Source of the DNA: CAXQUZ01 sp942491145
GTDB lineage: Bacteria; Myxococcota_A; UBA796; UBA2385
NCBI GenBank assembly: GCA_942491145.1
Contig: CALOBC010000006.1
Coordinates: forward strand, 372,001-436,000
Direction: 5' to 3'
DNA length: 64,000 bases
A program made the translations under genes and the position numbers. Positions 1-11,944 of this stretch are shown here, in pieces (within the stretch, counting starts at the first letter, position 1; every line of letters starts with the position of its first letter). Under the pieces are notes generated by a model. The model made no database searches and was not told the origin of the DNA. It saw nothing but the letters and a program-made list of their open reading frames with translations.

Positions 1-1
1 T

Positions 2-271
2 GACCACGAGTCGGGCGTGGCGGCGTGCGCCAACCTGAGCGCGGCCTACAACCACGCAAGCTATGGGCCGGTGTGGAGCATGGGCAACAACAATGGATGC
101 CCCTTCGATGACCCCTCGGGCGGCGGCATCGGGCCCCAGAACGAGTGTGGGTTGTGTTCATCGGGCACGTCGGCGGCGGAGTCGGTGAGCCTTGGGTTTG
201 CGGCCACGCTGGGGCTGAACACGGGCACGCGGGGGAGTGGGCAGAACACGATGCGGGTGTATGTGCGTTAG
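2..271 (+). CDS. C-terminal fragment of a secreted-type protein, family not recognised
   Basis: The reading frame is open from base 2 and stops at 271, so this is the last 89 codons of a gene that starts outside the window. The residues are rich in Gly, Ser, Asn and Cys (four Cys in about 90 residues) and the fragment ends in a short beta-like stretch (TMRVYVR). This composition is common in exported proteins of this kind of genome. No catalytic motif is visible. It converges on the broken Sel1 gene, whose stop lies 43 bases further on. A GTG at 17 is only an internal codon and not a supported start. Function unknown. Confidence 0.5.
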   Translation, partial: DHESGVAACANLSAAYNHASYGPVWSMGNNNGCPFDDPSGGGIGPQNECGLCSSGTSAAESVSLGFAATLGLNTGTRGSGQNTMRVYVR

Positions 272-313
272 CGGGTCGCCTCTGCTGCAACGGCGTGGCA
301 GGCGCTCGTGGTG

Positions 314-3016
314 CTAAATGCGGCCACGCAGCTCCAGCCCGCCGAACACTTGGTAGTCGAAGGTCAGGTAGTCATCGGCGCTTCGCTGTGCGGAGGCGCT
401 GACGCCGCTGCCGCCAAGCAAGGCATTGACGGCCGTCGAGAGCAACAGGGACGCGAGGTAGCCCTTCGTCTCCGCATTGAAGGTGTCCATCGACAAGCCC
501 CCGTGCGCCCCGATGCCCAAGGAGCCGGTCCTGCCACGCAGGAACTCGACCGTGGCGTGCCCTTCCTCCCGCAACATGGAAGTTGGACACAAAGAGGGTT
601 CCCTCGGGGAAGACCCCTTCGGCCTCCGTTCCGCCCAGCTTGGTTTGGCCGAGACCCCACCGTGCCTCGGCTGAACCCTCCAGCACTAGGTGTTCGAGGA
701 ACCAGCTCGGGCCCTCGGTGATGTACTGTCCGTCCACAATGGCACCCAATCCAAAGGCATCCAGAGGCGAAAGAATCAAGGGTTGGGCATCCTGGAGGAT
801 TGGACTCCAGGGTCGCGCGAACCGCAGATAGGAAAAGCCGAAGGCCGCATCCCATCGCTCGTATCGATCACCTTCACCGAAGCCGTAGCCGACAAAGCCT
901 TCGTGGAAGCTGACCTGGAGGTTCAAGGCTTCGCCAGCGGGCACAGTCGAAAACTGAGTGTCCCCCGCTGTGACGTCGATGAACTGCTTCTGTCGAAGGG
1001 TCTTGGAGCGAAAGTGATACGTACTGCTTCGATAGCGCAGGGCAGGCCCGTGGCGTGCGTCGGGGTCGCCACTAAAGTTTGCGCTTCCGACCAAGTCGAA
1101 CAATCGCCCCGCAATTGGCGGCAGATCAATGTCTTCGGCGATCTGGGTGCCGGGTGCGGAGACTTGATCTTGTTGGGGACCGAAAGTCGACTCCCACCGA
1201 AACCGGCGGAGAATGACGGTGTCCCACAACTCAATGCGGGCCAGGGCGTAGGCCGACCCAACCGTCCGACCGGCAAACTCCACCCCACGTACAGGCGAAG
1301 GCCACCAAGCTTTGCCCAGCGTTCCCGCCCGTGCGTAGACATGCACTGGCCGCTGGTCCCAGGCCGCCTCGTCCCGCGAAGTCTTCGCTGTCCGTGCTGG
1401 CGTGGGGCCTTCGGCGTCGCCGGCCCGTCGGCGTCGATTGGCCGTTTCCAGCGCGGCGCACGCATCCGAGACGTCGTCATCACAGGCCTTTCGATAGTTC
1501 TGGCGGGCCTGCGACTCGCTGCGTGGGGTCCCGGCGCCCAGATCTTGGGCTTGTGCCAGTCGGTAGCAACCCCAGCCGTATCCTTTGTCGCAGGCCAAGC
1601 GAAACGAGTCGGCGGCCAAGGTCAAGTCCGTTCGTCCACCCAGCCCATCTCGCCACCCCAGTCCGAGCTGGTGGCATCCCGTTCGATTGTCCAGCTCGCA
1701 CGCCTGGTTGAAGAGGTCCATCGCTTTGACCCCGCTCCGGGGCCCGCCCGACCCCTTCTCGAACATTGAACCGGCGTTGGTGCATGCCCAAGCCACCTTC
1801 TCTTTGCATGCGGCCGCATACTTCCGCCTGGCCTCCGGTGGATCCGCTCGGACCCCCTTGCCTTTCGCCAGGTGCCATCCCGTCCACGCGCAGGACTCAG
1901 CGAACCCCAGCTCGCATCCCTTGGAGAAGGCGCGAACGCCTTTCCGTTGTCCGCTGGGACGCCGAGGCCCGTTCGGTGTTGGGTGCCGAGGTTGTTGCAC
2001 CCAAGGGAGTAGTCGCCGGCACAGGCCCGGTCGAAGAGCGCCAATGCGTGCTGGGGTGGCGTGCCTGGGACGTTGCCATCGCGAACTTGGACACCAAGGT
2101 TGTTGCAGGCTCGAGGGTAGTCTTGTTCACATGCCTCGCTGAGCAGGCTGATGGCATTGCTGAGGTCTCGGTGGTGGGGCTTGCCGTGGGTCATGAGGTA
2201 GGCCAAGTTGGTGCAGGCCCGCGCGTTGTGTCGCAGGCATCCTAGACCATACTGTTCGAACGCCCGATCTTCGGATTGCGGCACACTGCGTCCAAGCTCG
2301 TACAGCACGCCCAGGTTGGCGCAACCGCGGGCATAGCCTTGGCCACACGCTCTCTCGTAGTAGCGCGCTGCGTCGGCCCCATCCTTGGCGCCACCCTTCC
2401 CGAGCTCCAACATCACCCCAAAGCTTGCACAGCCCCGTCCGGATCCCATCTCGCAAGACCTTCGATAGTAGTCCCGAGCGCGAGAGGCCGACTGCGGTCC
2501 CACCGTGCCAAGCTCGTGGCCCAGGCCAACTGAAGAACAGGCCCATGCCACCCCCATTGAGCACGCTTGCTCATAGTACGCCATGGCGCGGCCCCGATCC
2601 TGGGGCACGCCTATTCCTTCGTAGTGGGCATACCCGAGGATTCCGCAGCCCTCTCCGGCTCTTCTGTTGCAGGCTTTCGTGGCGAGCTTGATCCCATAGG
2701 CTTGGTTCTGGTCGACTCCTTTTCCGTCGAGGTAGGCCAGCGCCATCCGTCCACACGCATCCTGATCCCCGCTCCGGCAGGACCGATCGAGAAGGCGAAC
2801 GGCCGCGTCCAGGTCCTTCTCCACCAGTGCGCCGCGCTGCAGCTCGATGCCGAGCCGTGTGCAGTCGGCACGGCGATTGCGTGCGCAGCCAACGGCGGCA
2901 TTGTGCACTTCCAAAGCGAGCGCCGCGTCGACGCCATTGAGAGGCGTTGGGTCTGGGCTCGCAGCGAGTGCACCGTGGAGCATCCCAAATACAAACAGGA
3001 AGAAAAGCGCAGGCAT
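314..3016 (-). pseudogene. Sel1-repeat protein with beta-rich C-terminal domain, two frameshifts
   Basis: Read from 3016 the protein begins with a signal peptide (MPALFFLFVFGMLHGALAA). About ten Sel1-like repeats of roughly 36 residues follow, each with the A-x-x-G-x-G/C pattern and paired Cys (for example RACNNLGVQVRDG). The repeats continue in another frame after about 1935, so one indel breaks the gene there. The C-terminal 300 residues alternate hydrophobic and polar residues and end in VFGGLELRGRI, like strands of an outer-membrane barrel. A second frame change near 570-590 separates the last 85 residues. Sel1 repeats are protein-interaction solenoids. I infer a periplasmic or outer-membrane scaffold. 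The two lesions make it either a pseudogene or a locus with sequence errors. Confidence 0.7.
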
Positions 3017-4004
3017 GTTGGGCCCCCGGTGGTCGGTTGCATGATGCTGGTGACCAGCCATGTGGGCCGGTCGGCTGGGATAACCGAGTTGGTTGAAGAG
3101 GTCTTGCGGACCGGCCGAGTTGCAGGCCGTCTTTGACCCGCGCGTCACAGTGTCCCGTCACCCATCTCACCGTCTGTGCGGGGATGCCGGGAGCCGGCTG
3201 AACCGGCCTGCCCAGGTGCGGTCCATAAGGGGGTGCGGTCGCGCCGCTGGCGATGCGCGGTCTCGAGCACTCGGGGGCCCGCTCAGCAACGCAACGTTGG
3301 GTTCGCCTGCCCAGTGGCAGGTCCTGTGGACACGAACGGGGCCGTTGCGTTGCGCCTCAATGCAGCCTCCATGGGCGCAGTGTTCCGATCGCCAATGCAC
3401 GGAATGCAAGGTTTTGCGGGAGCCCGCTCAACACTCACCGTCCCCCCCGCAGCGCCCGCGTCTCCCAAGTCTGCCGCGCCCTCAAGTCCCCCACATCCGC
3501 CGTCCCCCCATCCACCTTCCCCAGCGCCGCATCCCAGACCGCCCAGCCCACCCAGCGAAGGATGGCGCGTCGGGGCTCGCCGCTGCGGAGTCGGCCGTCC
3601 CGAGCAGCGCACCCCGAGTGCACCGTGTGCGCCTCGCAGCTCCCGTAGAGCTGTGGCGGTAGAAGCCGACGAACGCCCAAACCCAGGCACCCGCCTCGCT
3701 CCGCGACCTCCGCGCAACACGCGCACGCCCGAGGCCCCGCACAGTGTCCGCTGCCCTGGGATGGTTGCGTTAGAGGCCCTGCTGCAGGACCACGGCCTGC
3801 GCCATATGATGCGTTGGGGAGCCTTCTTCGGCAGTTCTCTTCGCTGTGGGACAGGGGAAATCGCTCACCGGCGGGTCTGGATGCACTGCTCGAGCCCTCG
3901 CAATGGCGGGGCGGGTCGTCACGGGCGGGGTGGGTTGGCAGTCGCTGACCCCCAGGGCACCCAGAGTCGGGGTGGTAGAGTCGCGACTCAAGGCTGAGGT
4001 CTCC
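3017..4004. other. About 1 kb without a convincing gene
   Basis: Several overlapping open frames cross this interval on both strands, but none has a recognisable domain, signal peptide or good ribosome binding site. The only identifiable element is the 103-base relic at 3444-3546, which resembles the end of the DUF3556-like gene at 7359-9017. The last part should hold the promoter and leader of the beta-helix gene that starts at 4005. The interval looks like degenerated sequence. Confidence 0.5.
3444..3546 (-). repeat. Relic copy of the 3-prime end of the DUF3556-like gene
   Basis: This stretch matches 7362-7464 at about 99 of 103 positions by direct reading. In the second copy the sequence encodes the last residues of the DUF3556-like protein (WDAALGKVNGG and RALRG). 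Here the same peptide can be read on the minus strand (WDAALGKVDGG), but there is no gene upstream. Similarity ends abruptly at both sides. Confidence 0.85.
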
Positions 4005-6965
<2,961 letters not shown>

Positions 6966-7358
6966 GCGCAGTGGCGATGACCGGCACCCAGGGGGCGCCC
7001 GTCCTTCGATTGGCTGCCGGGTGCGACCATCGTGCTGGTGAATTGCTGAGCCCTCGGCAGTGTGAACAGCCAGTCGAGCTCTTGGTGGGGACGACGGCGA
7101 AAGTGCTCGGAGCGGAGGCACTCACCCAACCGGGTTTTGGATGAAGCCGACGAAAGAGTCTGGCCCACCGGTCCCTCCTGCTCCTTCCAGCATTGACGAG
7201 TTGGTCAAGATGCTGGAGGCCGAAGCCCTTTTCCAGAGCCTTGGTCGTGCTGTTGTCAGGTAGACACCGTGTTCGAGTTTCCGATCTCGACCTCGCCGGT
7301 GACTGACGACCACCACCGCCTGGACTGGGCGTCGTTGGGTTCGATGCAAGCCTGGGGT
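6966..7358. other. About 390 bases between converging genes, no confident gene
   Basis: Two short overlapping frames on the plus strand (stop at 7144 overlapping an ATG at 7141, then 40 codons to 7263 including IDELVKMLEAEALFQSLG) look vaguely protein-like. They lack a ribosome binding site and a recognisable family. They may be remnants. The interval separates the beta-helix gene from the converging DUF3556-like gene. Confidence 0.35.
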
Positions 7359-9017
7359 CTACCCCCGCAGCGCCCGCGTCTCCCAAGGCTGCCGCGCCCT
7401 CAAGTCCCCCACATCCGCCGTCCCCCCATTCACCTTCCCCAGCGCCGCATCCCACACCTCCCAGCTCAAGCTCCCCGCGCCCATCGGCTGGGACTCCACC
7501 ATCACACACACCAGCTCCCCTGGCGCCATCCCACACGCCGCCTGAACCTGCGCCAGCAGCCGCGCATCGTGCAAGTGGCCGTCTCCAAAGTTCCAGCCTC
7601 GCACCATGCCCGCCACCAGCTCTCCGTCCAGCCAGTGCACTGCGGCCAGGTCGGGCACCGCGCGGGTGATGAGCGGCCCGTACACCCGCCCGTGCAGGTG
7701 CATCAGCCGAAAGGCCATCACCTTGCCCACCGAGCCCTCGGCCGTGCTCTCGTCGTAGAAGGGGGCAAGCTGGTGATAGATCCACGGGCTGCTCATCACG
7801 AGTCCATGGCGCAGCTTGTCTTCGCTGCCTCGGCGCAACAACCACACACTGTTCGCCCAGTTTCCTGCGTAGTAGCGCATCGCGGGCAAGAACGACACAA
7901 GGTCTGGCCGCACATTGCCCAGCAGCGGCACCCCCAACAACACAACGCCCAACGCCCCGCCCAACAACGGCGCGTCCAGGTCGCCCAGTCCCACCTCGGG
8001 GTGTCCCATGAACAAGGCAAACCCACCATAGAGCACCATCACATTCCACTCCAGCGGCACCCCCATCGGCACATTGCTGGAGATGTAGGCATGCAAGGCC
8101 ACCATCAACACAAGGCCCAGCCCCAAGCCCCAGGGCCCCGTCGCCGTGTAGAGCACGATGGGCACCGCAAGCTCCAGGGCCGTGCCCCCGTGTCCCAACG
8201 CCGTCGCCAGCTTGGACGGGCGCAAGTCATCGGGAAAGCTGCGGTACATGGCCCGACGCAACCGGGGCGACGAAGTCAGCGGACCGTTGCTGGTCATCAC
8301 CCCCACCACCGCGGGAAAGTGGTGGTTCAGCTTGGACACCCCCGCCCAGAACCACAGTGCAAGCTGCACCGCCTTGGCACCAGCGATCCAGTTCCCAGCA
8401 AACACAAACACCACCATGGTCACCAAGTAGTGTTCCCCCCGGGCGGCCAGCAACACCGTGCGGTCCGAGAGGCCCAGCGGCACCATCAACCCCAGCACCG
8501 CCAACAGGGGCCCCCGGCTGACCTCGGGCGACAATAGCTGCCATGCGACAATGCTCACCACTGCGGCATACAGGGCCACATCGAGGCACGTCCGGCGGTC
8601 CCCGCCCAGGATGGGCATGCCCGGTCGCAAGGGGTGGGTGAGGGTGCCCGGTCGCATGAAGTATAGCACCCCGCCCAGCGGCGGAAGATACCGTCCCGTC
8701 AGGGGGCCCGACCCACACCCCAGACCCAACATCTCGAACAGCATGCTCCACAGGATGGCCTTCTGAAACGCCAGTGGGTGCAGCCACCAGTCCGCCACCG
8801 ACTCGGGGGTGCCCAAGCTGGGGCTGGTGGCGCAGAACGCAAGCCAAGCCCCGATGAACAACCCAATCTTCGCCAAGTACAGCCCATAGATTGCGGCCGG
8901 CGCACCATACCCTTGCTCGGCCCAAGCCACACAGACCTGTCGGGCCCGCTGGGCAAAGGGCAAGGCCCGCCACTTCAGAGGGTCGTAGGGCGGGGGCGTC
9001 GGTTGCAAGAACCGCAT
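7359..9017 (-). CDS. DUF3556-like polytopic membrane protein
   Basis: The 552-residue protein starts MRFLQPTPPPYDP, followed by a soluble stretch and about ten hydrophobic segments. It has a Gly/Pro-rich region around residues 115-150 (GRYLPPLGGVLYFMRPG). The start pattern, length and layout resemble the DUF3556 family (PF12077), integral membrane proteins of unknown function found in actinobacteria and some Myxococcota. The C-terminal 130 residues are soluble and end in the segment duplicated at 3444-3546. The gene lies alone, convergent with the beta-helix gene and upstream-adjacent to the sigma-54 activator on the same strand. Family assignment is from memory of the family's appearance and is moderately sure. 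The biochemical role is unknown. Confidence 0.65.
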   Translation of the reverse strand: MRFLQPTPPPYDPLKWRALPFAQRARQVCVAWAEQGYGAPAAIYGLYLAKIGLFIGAWLAFCATSPSLGTPESVADWWLHPLAFQKAILWSMLFEMLGLGCGSGPLTGRYLPPLGGVLYFMRPGTLTHPLRPGMPILGGDRRTCLDVALYAAVVSIVAWQLLSPEVSRGPLLAVLGLMVPLGLSDRTVLLAARGEHYLVTMVVFVFAGNWIAGAKAVQLALWFWAGVSKLNHHFPAVVGVMTSNGPLTSSPRLRRAMYRSFPDDLRPSKLATALGHGGTALELAVPIVLYTATGPWGLGLGLVLMVALHAYISSNVPMGVPLEWNVMVLYGGFALFMGHPEVGLGDLDAPLLGGALGVVLLGVPLLGNVRPDLVSFLPAMRYYAGNWANSVWLLRRGSEDKLRHGLVMSSPWIYHQLAPFYDESTAEGSVGKVMAFRLMHLHGRVYGPLITRAVPDLAAVHWLDGELVAGMVRGWNFGDGHLHDARLLAQVQAACGMAPGELVCVMVESQPMGAGSLSWEVWDAALGKVNGGTADVGDLRARQPWETRALRG

Positions 9018-9060
9018 CGGGGCTCCGGGGCTGGACCGATGCTACCCTCCGCGGCGGCGC

Positions 9061-10575
9061 CTACCGCAGCCCACGCTTGCGCAGCTTGCTCTGCAGCGTC
9101 GTGGGCTTGAGCCCCGCCCGCTCGGCTGCGCCCCCTTCGCCATAGACGCGGCCGTCGGTCTCGGCGAGAAGCCGCTCGAAGTAGGCGGTCTCGTGGGCCT
9201 CAAACGACATCAACCCCACAGGGGCCGGCGCGGCTTGGGCGGTGCTCGGCACCAAGGCGAGGTGGGCCGGCTGGAGCACACCCTGGGGCTGCAGGATCGT
9301 CGCGCGCTCCAGCGTGTTGACCAGCTCGCGCACATTGCCCGGCCACCGGTACTCCCGCAGTGCAGCATTGGCCTCCGGGGACAGCCGCCAGGGGCCGCGA
9401 CTCGTGGTGCGGGTGCGCGCGGCCAGCCATGCGTTGGCAATGGACAACACATCGGCGGGGCGGGCGCGCAGCGGCGGAATACGCACGGGAAACACCGCCA
9501 GTCGGTAGTACAGGTCTTCGCGAAAGCGACCGGCCTTCACCGCTTCTTCAAGGTTGGCATTGGTGGCCGCGATCACCCGCACGTCCACCGTGGTGGTGCG
9601 GTCGCTGCCCACCGGCTCGAACTTGCCCTCCTGGAGCACCCGCAGCAGCCGCGCTTGGGAGGGCATGGGCATCTCCCCCAGCTCATCGAGCAGCAGGGTG
9701 CCGCCGTCGGCCGTCGCAAAGCGCCCCAAGCGGGCCTTGTGGGCGCCAGAGAAGGCCCCCCGCACATGCCCAAACAGCTCGCTCTCCACCAGGTTCTCGG
9801 GAATCGCCGCGCAGTTCAGCTTCACGAACGGCGCCGGCCCCCGGGGGCTCCAGGTGTGCACCGCCCGGGCCACCACCTCCTTGCCCACACCCGTCTCGCC
9901 CAGCAGCAAGATGGGCGCGTCCGAGCCGGCCGCCACCCTCAGCTGCTGCACCAAAGCCATCATGCCCGGGTCGACGCTGGACTCGAGCGCTTGGGTCGCG
10001 TCAATGCCGTCAGCTTGGTCGTTTTCGAGGTTGTCCGCGTGTTCCTTGAGCCGGTGCCGGTACCGGTCCAGCAGCGCGGCTTGTTCCGCAAACACAAGCG
10101 CCGTCGACACGATCTGGCCGAAGACCCCCGCGAGGTCCACCTTCTCCCTCGGGTAGACCGTGCATGTGGTGCGGTCGAGGGTGATGATCCCCAGCTCCCG
10201 CTCGCCCGCGTACAGCGGCACCACCATGCAGGAGTGCCCGGGCGGCAGGTCCAGCAAGCCATCGTAGGGGTCGCCTTCTTCGCTGGCGTGGTCGTGCACA
10301 TCCAGCGCCACCGGCCGGCGGTTGGCCAGCGCCCGGCGGATGGTCGGAAACCGCGAGAGTGCCAGCCGGTGGCGCATCACGGCCGGCGTCAGCAAGCGTC
10401 CTTCCGCTGCCCGCACCCGCAGCTCTTCGCCATCGAGCTGGTACAGCGCGGCGAGATCGTAGGGCACCACGCTGTGCAGGGCATGCAGCGCGCCGGTCAG
10501 CAACGCATCGATGGACTCCGGCCGACTGGTGAGCCGGCTCAGGTCGTGAAGCTGCTCCGTCAGGTCTTTCAGCAT
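9061..10575 (-). CDS. GAF-domain sigma-54-dependent transcriptional activator
   Basis: The 504-residue protein has an N-terminal GAF sensor (about 1-170), a sigma-54 AAA+ domain (about 195-430) and a Fis-type helix-turn-helix at the end. Walker A is GETGVGKE (226-233) and Walker B is GGTLLLDELGE (291-301). The sigma-54 contact loop reads GAFSGA (273-278) instead of the usual GAFTGA. The layout and length equal those of NorR/FhlA-type activators, where the GAF domain responds to a small ligand. No ligand can be named here. It would open sigma-54 promoters by ATP hydrolysis. It is divergent from the rhomboid-like gene with 174 bases between, so it may regulate that gene. No convincing -24/-12 element was seen there. 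Confidence 0.92.
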   Translation of the reverse strand: MLKDLTEQLHDLSRLTSRPESIDALLTGALHALHSVVPYDLAALYQLDGEELRVRAAEGRLLTPAVMRHRLALSRFPTIRRALANRRPVALDVHDHASEEGDPYDGLLDLPPGHSCMVVPLYAGERELGIITLDRTTCTVYPREKVDLAGVFGQIVSTALVFAEQAALLDRYRHRLKEHADNLENDQADGIDATQALESSVDPGMMALVQQLRVAAGSDAPILLLGETGVGKEVVARAVHTWSPRGPAPFVKLNCAAIPENLVESELFGHVRGAFSGAHKARLGRFATADGGTLLLDELGEMPMPSQARLLRVLQEGKFEPVGSDRTTTVDVRVIAATNANLEEAVKAGRFREDLYYRLAVFPVRIPPLRARPADVLSIANAWLAARTRTTSRGPWRLSPEANAALREYRWPGNVRELVNTLERATILQPQGVLQPAHLALVPSTAQAAPAPVGLMSFEAHETAYFERLLAETDGRVYGEGGAAERAGLKPTTLQSKLRKRGLR

Positions 10576-10749
10576 GGGACCAGATTCTCCGTTGGGGCGC
10601 CCGGCGAATCCAGACCAGCGACCGAGATGTCGTTGTGGTCCGTGGATTTCCCCGTGTTTGCAATGCCATATCGTTGTCGGCAGTGGTGTCCCGTGTGGAT
10701 GCCTCGCCGGGCCGCGTCGCCTACACTCTTCCCCTCAGGAGTCGCCGGC

Positions 10750-11874
10750 GTGTCTGCTTTTCTCTGCCCCCGCTGCACCCAAGGCCTGCGCTTCGAGCGG
10801 ATGGGCCACCTGCGCCGCTGGGTCTGCCCGGACGACCACGGCGAGCTGCTGACCGTGGGTTCTGTGCGCCAGCTCCTCGCGCCGGACCGGTTCAAGGCGT
10901 GGTGGATCGACGCCTGGGCGGCCCAAGCGCGCGGCCTGCCGTGTGGGTCCTGCGGCCGCCTCAGCGTCAGTGTGCTTCACCAGACGCCCGATGGTCCGCT
11001 GGAAGTGGACCTGTGCAAGCCTTGCCACTTCGTGTGGTTCGACACCGGTGAGCGGGTCCAGCTGGGTCCGCCCCCGCCCCCGACGCCCACCGCGGGCCAG
11101 GAGATCGCAGACCTGCCCCACGAAGCTCGGGATGCCCTGGTTCAGATGAAGATGGACCAGATCCACACCGACGTGCTGACCGGAGAGAGCGCCGATGCCC
11201 TGAACGCCGCCGAGCTGGGTTGGCGGGCCATGCTGGGGGTGCCCTCCGAGGTGGACGCGCCGCCCGTCCGTCGCATCCCGTGGCTGAGCTGGCTGTTCGT
11301 GGCGACCACCGCCATTGGCGCTGTCCTCAGCATTGTCGGTGGCGACGAGCTGACCCTCACGTGGGGTTCCGTGTTGGACACTCCCCTCCGCCTCGGCGGG
11401 CTGCCCTTCCTGACGGGTGCCATGCTCCAGGTAAACCCCATGCACGCGCTTGGGATCATCTGGGTCGGACTGGTGCTCGCCGACAACGTCGAAGAGTTGC
11501 TCGGGCCCACCCTCCTTGTCTGCATGGTGGTGATCGCCCAGGCCCTCACGCTGGGCCTTCACTGGCTCATGGTGGGCATTCCTGGCGAGCCGGTGGTCGG
11601 CGCTGCAGGCCCCGCCATGGCCATCGCGACCTTCTACGCGTTGCGCTTTCCGATGGTGCGCCTCGCGTGGTGGAGCCAGGGGCGCTGGCACAACTTCAAT
11701 GCCCGCTGGGTGGTGCTGGTGCTGGGTGTTCTCCTCACCCTGCTGCACGTCTCTGACGGCTACGCCACCGCCACGTGGCTCGGTCCCGGGGTGGGCGCGG
11801 TGGTGGGCACCGCCATCTGGGCCTCTGTCGGCCGAGGCTTGCTCAGCCATCCCGACGGTGAAGCGCTGATGTGA
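10750..11874 (+). CDS. Zinc-ribbon rhomboid-family membrane protein without the catalytic serine
   Basis: The GTG at 10750 was chosen because an AGGAG sits 8 bases upstream; the open frame extends far further only by chance. The 374-residue product starts with a zinc-ribbon-like module (CPRC near residue 6, CGSCGR, CKPC) of about 95 residues. A linker and six hydrophobic segments follow. The membrane part matches the rhomboid fold (NPMHALGIIWVGLVLADNVEE and a Gly-rich helix). The catalytic G-x-S-G reads G-A-A-G (284-287), with Ala286 in place of Ser, and the partner His in the later helix is absent (DGYATATW). By family knowledge this should be a rhomboid pseudoprotease that binds rather than cuts membrane clients. 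Divergent from the GAF/sigma-54 regulator. Confidence 0.75.
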   Translation: MSAFLCPRCTQGLRFERMGHLRRWVCPDDHGELLTVGSVRQLLAPDRFKAWWIDAWAAQARGLPCGSCGRLSVSVLHQTPDGPLEVDLCKPCHFVWFDTGERVQLGPPPPPTPTAGQEIADLPHEARDALVQMKMDQIHTDVLTGESADALNAAELGWRAMLGVPSEVDAPPVRRIPWLSWLFVATTAIGAVLSIVGGDELTLTWGSVLDTPLRLGGLPFLTGAMLQVNPMHALGIIWVGLVLADNVEELLGPTLLVCMVVIAQALTLGLHWLMVGIPGEPVVGAAGPAMAIATFYALRFPMVRLAWWSQGRWHNFNARWVVLVLGVLLTLLHVSDGYATATWLGPGVGAVVGTAIWASVGRGLLSHPDGEALM

Positions 11875-11892
11875 CCGATTCTGGGGCCCTCC

Positions 11893-11941
11893 GGCGCGCG
11901 GCGCCTCCGGGGCGGCGGAGCCAAGGTCTCCGCCGCGCGCC
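11893..11941. terminator. Bidirectional hairpin between convergent genes
   Basis: An 11-base perfect inverted repeat (GGCGCGCGGCG at 11893-11903 and its complement at 11931-11941) flanks a 27-base loop that holds a second possible stem (GGCGGAG/CTCCGCC). It lies exactly between the stop at 11874 and the converging stop at 11945. There is no T-tract, so intrinsic termination is likely but not certain. Confidence 0.6.
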
Positions 11942-11944
11942 AGC

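Noticed and set aside
6974..7263. Two small overlapping genes after the beta-helix gene
   Set aside because: They overlap in ATGA style, but there is no ribosome binding site, no family resemblance and mixed third-position base use; listed only as an unassigned interval.
9193..10749. N-terminal 519 codons of the long frame that ends with the rhomboid-like protein
   Set aside because: This part is antisense to the sigma-54 activator. The GTG at 10750 with AGGAG upstream is the supported start.
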